Positions 53,016-54,672 of a stretch of DNA of 54,672 bases are shown piece by piece; the first letter of the stretch is position 1; the number at the start of each line of letters is the position of its first letter. The translations under genes were made by a program, and so were the position numbers. This stretch comes from Clostridia bacterium. GTDB lineage: Bacteria; Bacillota; Clostridia; Oscillospirales; Acutalibacteraceae. The stretch spans positions 1 to 54,672 of the forward strand of contig JAFPLH010000061.1 of the NCBI GenBank assembly GCA_017402845.1. Reading direction: 5' to 3'. Below the pieces are notes generated by a model. It saw nothing but the letters and a program-made list of their open reading frames with translations. It was not told the origin of the DNA and did no database searches.

Positions 53016-53042
53016 TCACAATCTTTGTGCGGTATCGCCCTA
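53016..53042. repeat. Half copy of miniature element family B end
   Basis: CTTTGTGCGGTATCGCCCTA resembles the right end of the family B copy at 19064-19144 (TTTGTGTAGTATTGCCC). No opposite end is seen. Confidence 0.35.
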
Positions 53043-53080
53043 AGAAAAAAAGAATTATTTCAAAAAGCAATTAGATTTTC

Positions 53081-53109
53081 TTGATTTTTCGACATTGTTA
53101 TGTTATACT
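53081..53109 (+). promoter_or_regulatory. Promoter of the SIR2/TPR gene
   Basis: TTGATT (53081-53086), 17-base spacer, TATACT (53104-53109), about 34 bases before ATG 53143. Confidence 0.55.
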
Positions 53110-53142
53110 GAATACATAAATTTCACAGAGGAATTGATAATT

Positions 53143-54522
53143 ATGTCTAACATCACCGAAAATTACAGAATAATAAATACTCCCACACTCGTCAGCACTA
53201 TAAAAGAAGGACATAAAAGCGGAGAACGCTTTTGCTTTATTCTCGGTTCGGGTGCTTCGGTCACTTCCGGTATTCCTTCCGGTAAAGATCTTGAAAGCGA
53301 CTGGATGCGTGATATGGAAAAAAATCCGGGATTTGACGTAGTATGTGAGAATGCAAAAAATCTAAAAGAAGCCGGAAAGCTGAAATATGACTTTAAGAAC
53401 GAAATTCTTGAAAAGTGGAATAACTTGAAAGAAAATGAAAAGCTTTCGAGTGAGTATTATTTTGATATATACACCCTGCGTTTTTATCCGCAGTATCGAA
53501 ACGGATATTATTTCTTTGAAGATATTCTCTCGAAAGCTATTCCGAGCTTGGGCTATAATGCGCTTGCGCAGTTTTTAACAAGCGATACAGGCAGTAATTT
53601 TGTTATCACAACGAATTTTGACACATTAACAGAGGATTCATTGTTTATATTTACTGATAAAAAACCTCTCGTTATCAACCATGAAGCTCTCGCTGAGTTT
53701 GCAAACAACCCGAATATAAAACGTCCCATTGTCGCAAAAATTCACAGAGGATTGTTTTTTGATCCTCTTAATACACCTAAAGAAACAAAAGGCTTGAAAG
53801 GTAATTGGGCGGCTGTTTTAACATCTATTTTTTCTATTTACACTCCTATCGTGATCGGTTACGGCGGCGGCGATAAAAGCTTAATGAAGCTTCTGAAAAA
53901 CAAGAACGTAAGAATGAAAAACGGTATATACTGGTGTTATTATGAAGGCGGTGAATTTCCGGACGAAAAAATACAAAAGCTTGTGAAAAACAAAAACGGT
54001 TATTTTGTAAAGACCGCAGGATTTGACGCTGTAATGCTTGCAATAGGAAATGAGATGTTTAAGGACGAAATAATGCCCAATTATGTTAAAAAATACTTAG
54101 ACGATCGAAATACCGAGATCTACAACAAATATATAGATTTGATAAAACAAAAGGATACGATCAATCAAACAACCGGCAGCGGCAAAGAATTAATAGAAGA
54201 AATTGTAAAGCTCGATAATCTTATTAAAGAAGCACAAAATCAAAAAGAAGAAAACAAAAAACTAACAGCATGGGATTATCTACTAAAAGGTTTCAGCGCA
54301 AGTGAAGCTAATGAAACAGATAAAGCAATAGAATATTATTCTAAAGCAATTGAATTGAAGCAGGATTTTTCTGAGGCATTTTATAATCGTGGCAATACTT
54401 ATTCCGAAATGAAACAGTATGACAAAGCTTTAGAGGACTATTCAAAAGCAATTGAATTGAAGCAAGATTTTTCTGAGGCATTTTGTAATCGTGGCAATAC
54501 TTATTCCGAAATGGAACGATGA
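53143..54522 (+). CDS. SIR2-like NAD-binding protein with C-terminal TPRs (probably truncated)
   Basis: The visible part is 459 residues. An N-terminal SIR2-like domain (about 1-300) has FCFILGSGASVTSGIPSGKDL (in parts; NAD loop), FVITTNFDTLTEDSLF, catalytic-type His in PIVAKIHRGLF, and IVIGYGGGDKSLMKLL. A Lys/Glu-rich helix (330-380) follows, then TPRs with a 34-residue repeat (ANETDKAIEYYSKAIEL, SEAFYNRGNTYSEMKQYDKAL). Such proteins occur among anti-phage NAD-depleting systems; a defence role is inferred only. ATG 53143 follows GAGGAA. The frame ends NTYSEMER-stop in mid-repeat, exactly where base composition changes, so the real protein is probably longer. Confidence 0.8.
   Translation: MSNITENYRIINTPTLVSTIKEGHKSGERFCFILGSGASVTSGIPSGKDLESDWMRDMEKNPGFDVVCENAKNLKEAGKLKYDFKNEILEKWNNLKENEKLSSEYYFDIYTLRFYPQYRNGYYFFEDILSKAIPSLGYNALAQFLTSDTGSNFVITTNFDTLTEDSLFIFTDKKPLVINHEALAEFANNPNIKRPIVAKIHRGLFFDPLNTPKETKGLKGNWAAVLTSIFSIYTPIVIGYGGGDKSLMKLLKNKNVRMKNGIYWCYYEGGEFPDEKIQKLVKNKNGYFVKTAGFDAVMLAIGNEMFKDEIMPNYVKKYLDDRNTEIYNKYIDLIKQKDTINQTTGSGKELIEEIVKLDNLIKEAQNQKEENKKLTAWDYLLKGFSASEANETDKAIEYYSKAIELKQDFSEAFYNRGNTYSEMKQYDKALEDYSKAIELKQDFSEAFCNRGNTYSEMER
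54343..54520 (+). repeat. 102-bp tandem TPR-coding repeat (1.75 copies)
   Basis: Copies at 54343-54444 and 54445-54520 are nearly identical (two substitutions seen in the shared 76 bases: AGGATT/AAGATT and TTATAAT/TTGTAAT). Each encodes one 34-residue TPR. Such near-identical repeats are a common point of misassembly or recombination. Confidence 0.85.
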
Positions 54523-54596
54523 CTGTCAGTCCTGCCTGTTGGAGGCATATTTTCAGGAACGTTCCGGCCCCCTTGGGCTTCTATGGAGGATATATC

Positions 54597-54672
54597 ATGG
54601 GTAAACAGTGCGAAATCTGCGGCAAGAAAGCTATGGTGGGCAACCTGGTGAGCCATTCCAACATCAAGACCA
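54597..54672 (+). CDS. rpmB: 50S ribosomal protein L28 (start only, cut by window edge)
   Basis: ATG 54597-54599 after GGAGG (54585-54589) opens MGKQCEICGKKAMVGNLVSHSN, the standard L28 N-terminus with its Cys pair. Codon use is GC-rich at third positions (GGC, AAG, CTG, GTG, ATC), unlike the rest of the window. Only 25 codons are visible. It probably comes from another genome or a distant contig joined at about 54520. Confidence 0.92.
   Translation, partial: MGKQCEICGKKAMVGNLVSHSNIKT

Overview
The window looks like a piece of a low-to-moderate GC, Gram-positive gut anaerobe of the class Clostridia, most likely Ruminococcaceae/Oscillospiraceae. This is inferred from gene content, not from any database search. 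The supporting content is [FeFe]-hydrogenase maturases, a V/A-type ATPase, short clostridial ThiC, KtrAB, a Fur-type zinc regulator with an ABC uptake system, NrdR, clostripain-like lipoprotein, strong AGGAGG ribosome-binding sites and many TTG starts. Most genes are on the minus strand.

Layout. 1-2100: hydG (cut by the window edge), hydE and a TM1266-like regulator, behind a promoter and a 160-nt leader holding a tyrosine-rich 17-codon ORF and a terminator. 2121-8910: a complete thiazole/pyrimidine thiamine operon (thiS-F-G-H-tenI-thiE-thiD-thiC) under a TPP riboswitch with terminator. A nested pair of miniature elements sits between thiD and thiC. 9040-19030: polysaccharide deacetylase, phosphohexomutase, a decayed apbE, two membrane-anchored proteins of unknown role, an FtsX/MacB permease plus HlyD-like adaptor without a visible ATPase, and a small lipoprotein. 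19186-22384: a hairpin-rich repeat element, an XRE regulator and the zur-znuC-znuB operon with a Zur box. 22740-29650: an NlpC/P60 cell-wall hydrolase with WalR-type boxes, and a three-gene operon of zinc-ribbon/TPR membrane proteins plus a secreted protein of unknown function. 29688-38325: V/A-type ATPase operon (G-C-I-K-F-E-A-B-D).

38434-43509: SHOCT protein, PFL (UPF0210) and ACT (UPF0237) pair, nrdR, prfB and a YoaP-like acetyltransferase. 43715-45805: ktrB-ktrA. 45843-50000: a proline locus in which a degenerate glutamate-kinase paralogue carrying a PUA domain precedes a PUA-less ProB and then ProS. 50038-52881: clostripain-family lipoprotein and a DUF421 membrane protein. 53143-54522: a SIR2-like/TPR protein whose end coincides with a sharp change to GC-rich sequence carrying the start of rpmB (L28). 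This junction looks like an assembly chimera.

The most interesting items are the Tyr-rich leader ahead of the hydrogenase maturase genes (HydG cleaves tyrosine), the PUA-bearing pseudo-ProB next to a PUA-less ProB, the zinc-ribbon/TPR/secreted-protein operon, the nested TA-flanked miniature elements, and the likely chimeric right end. All functional statements come from sequence reading and family knowledge; none has been tested.
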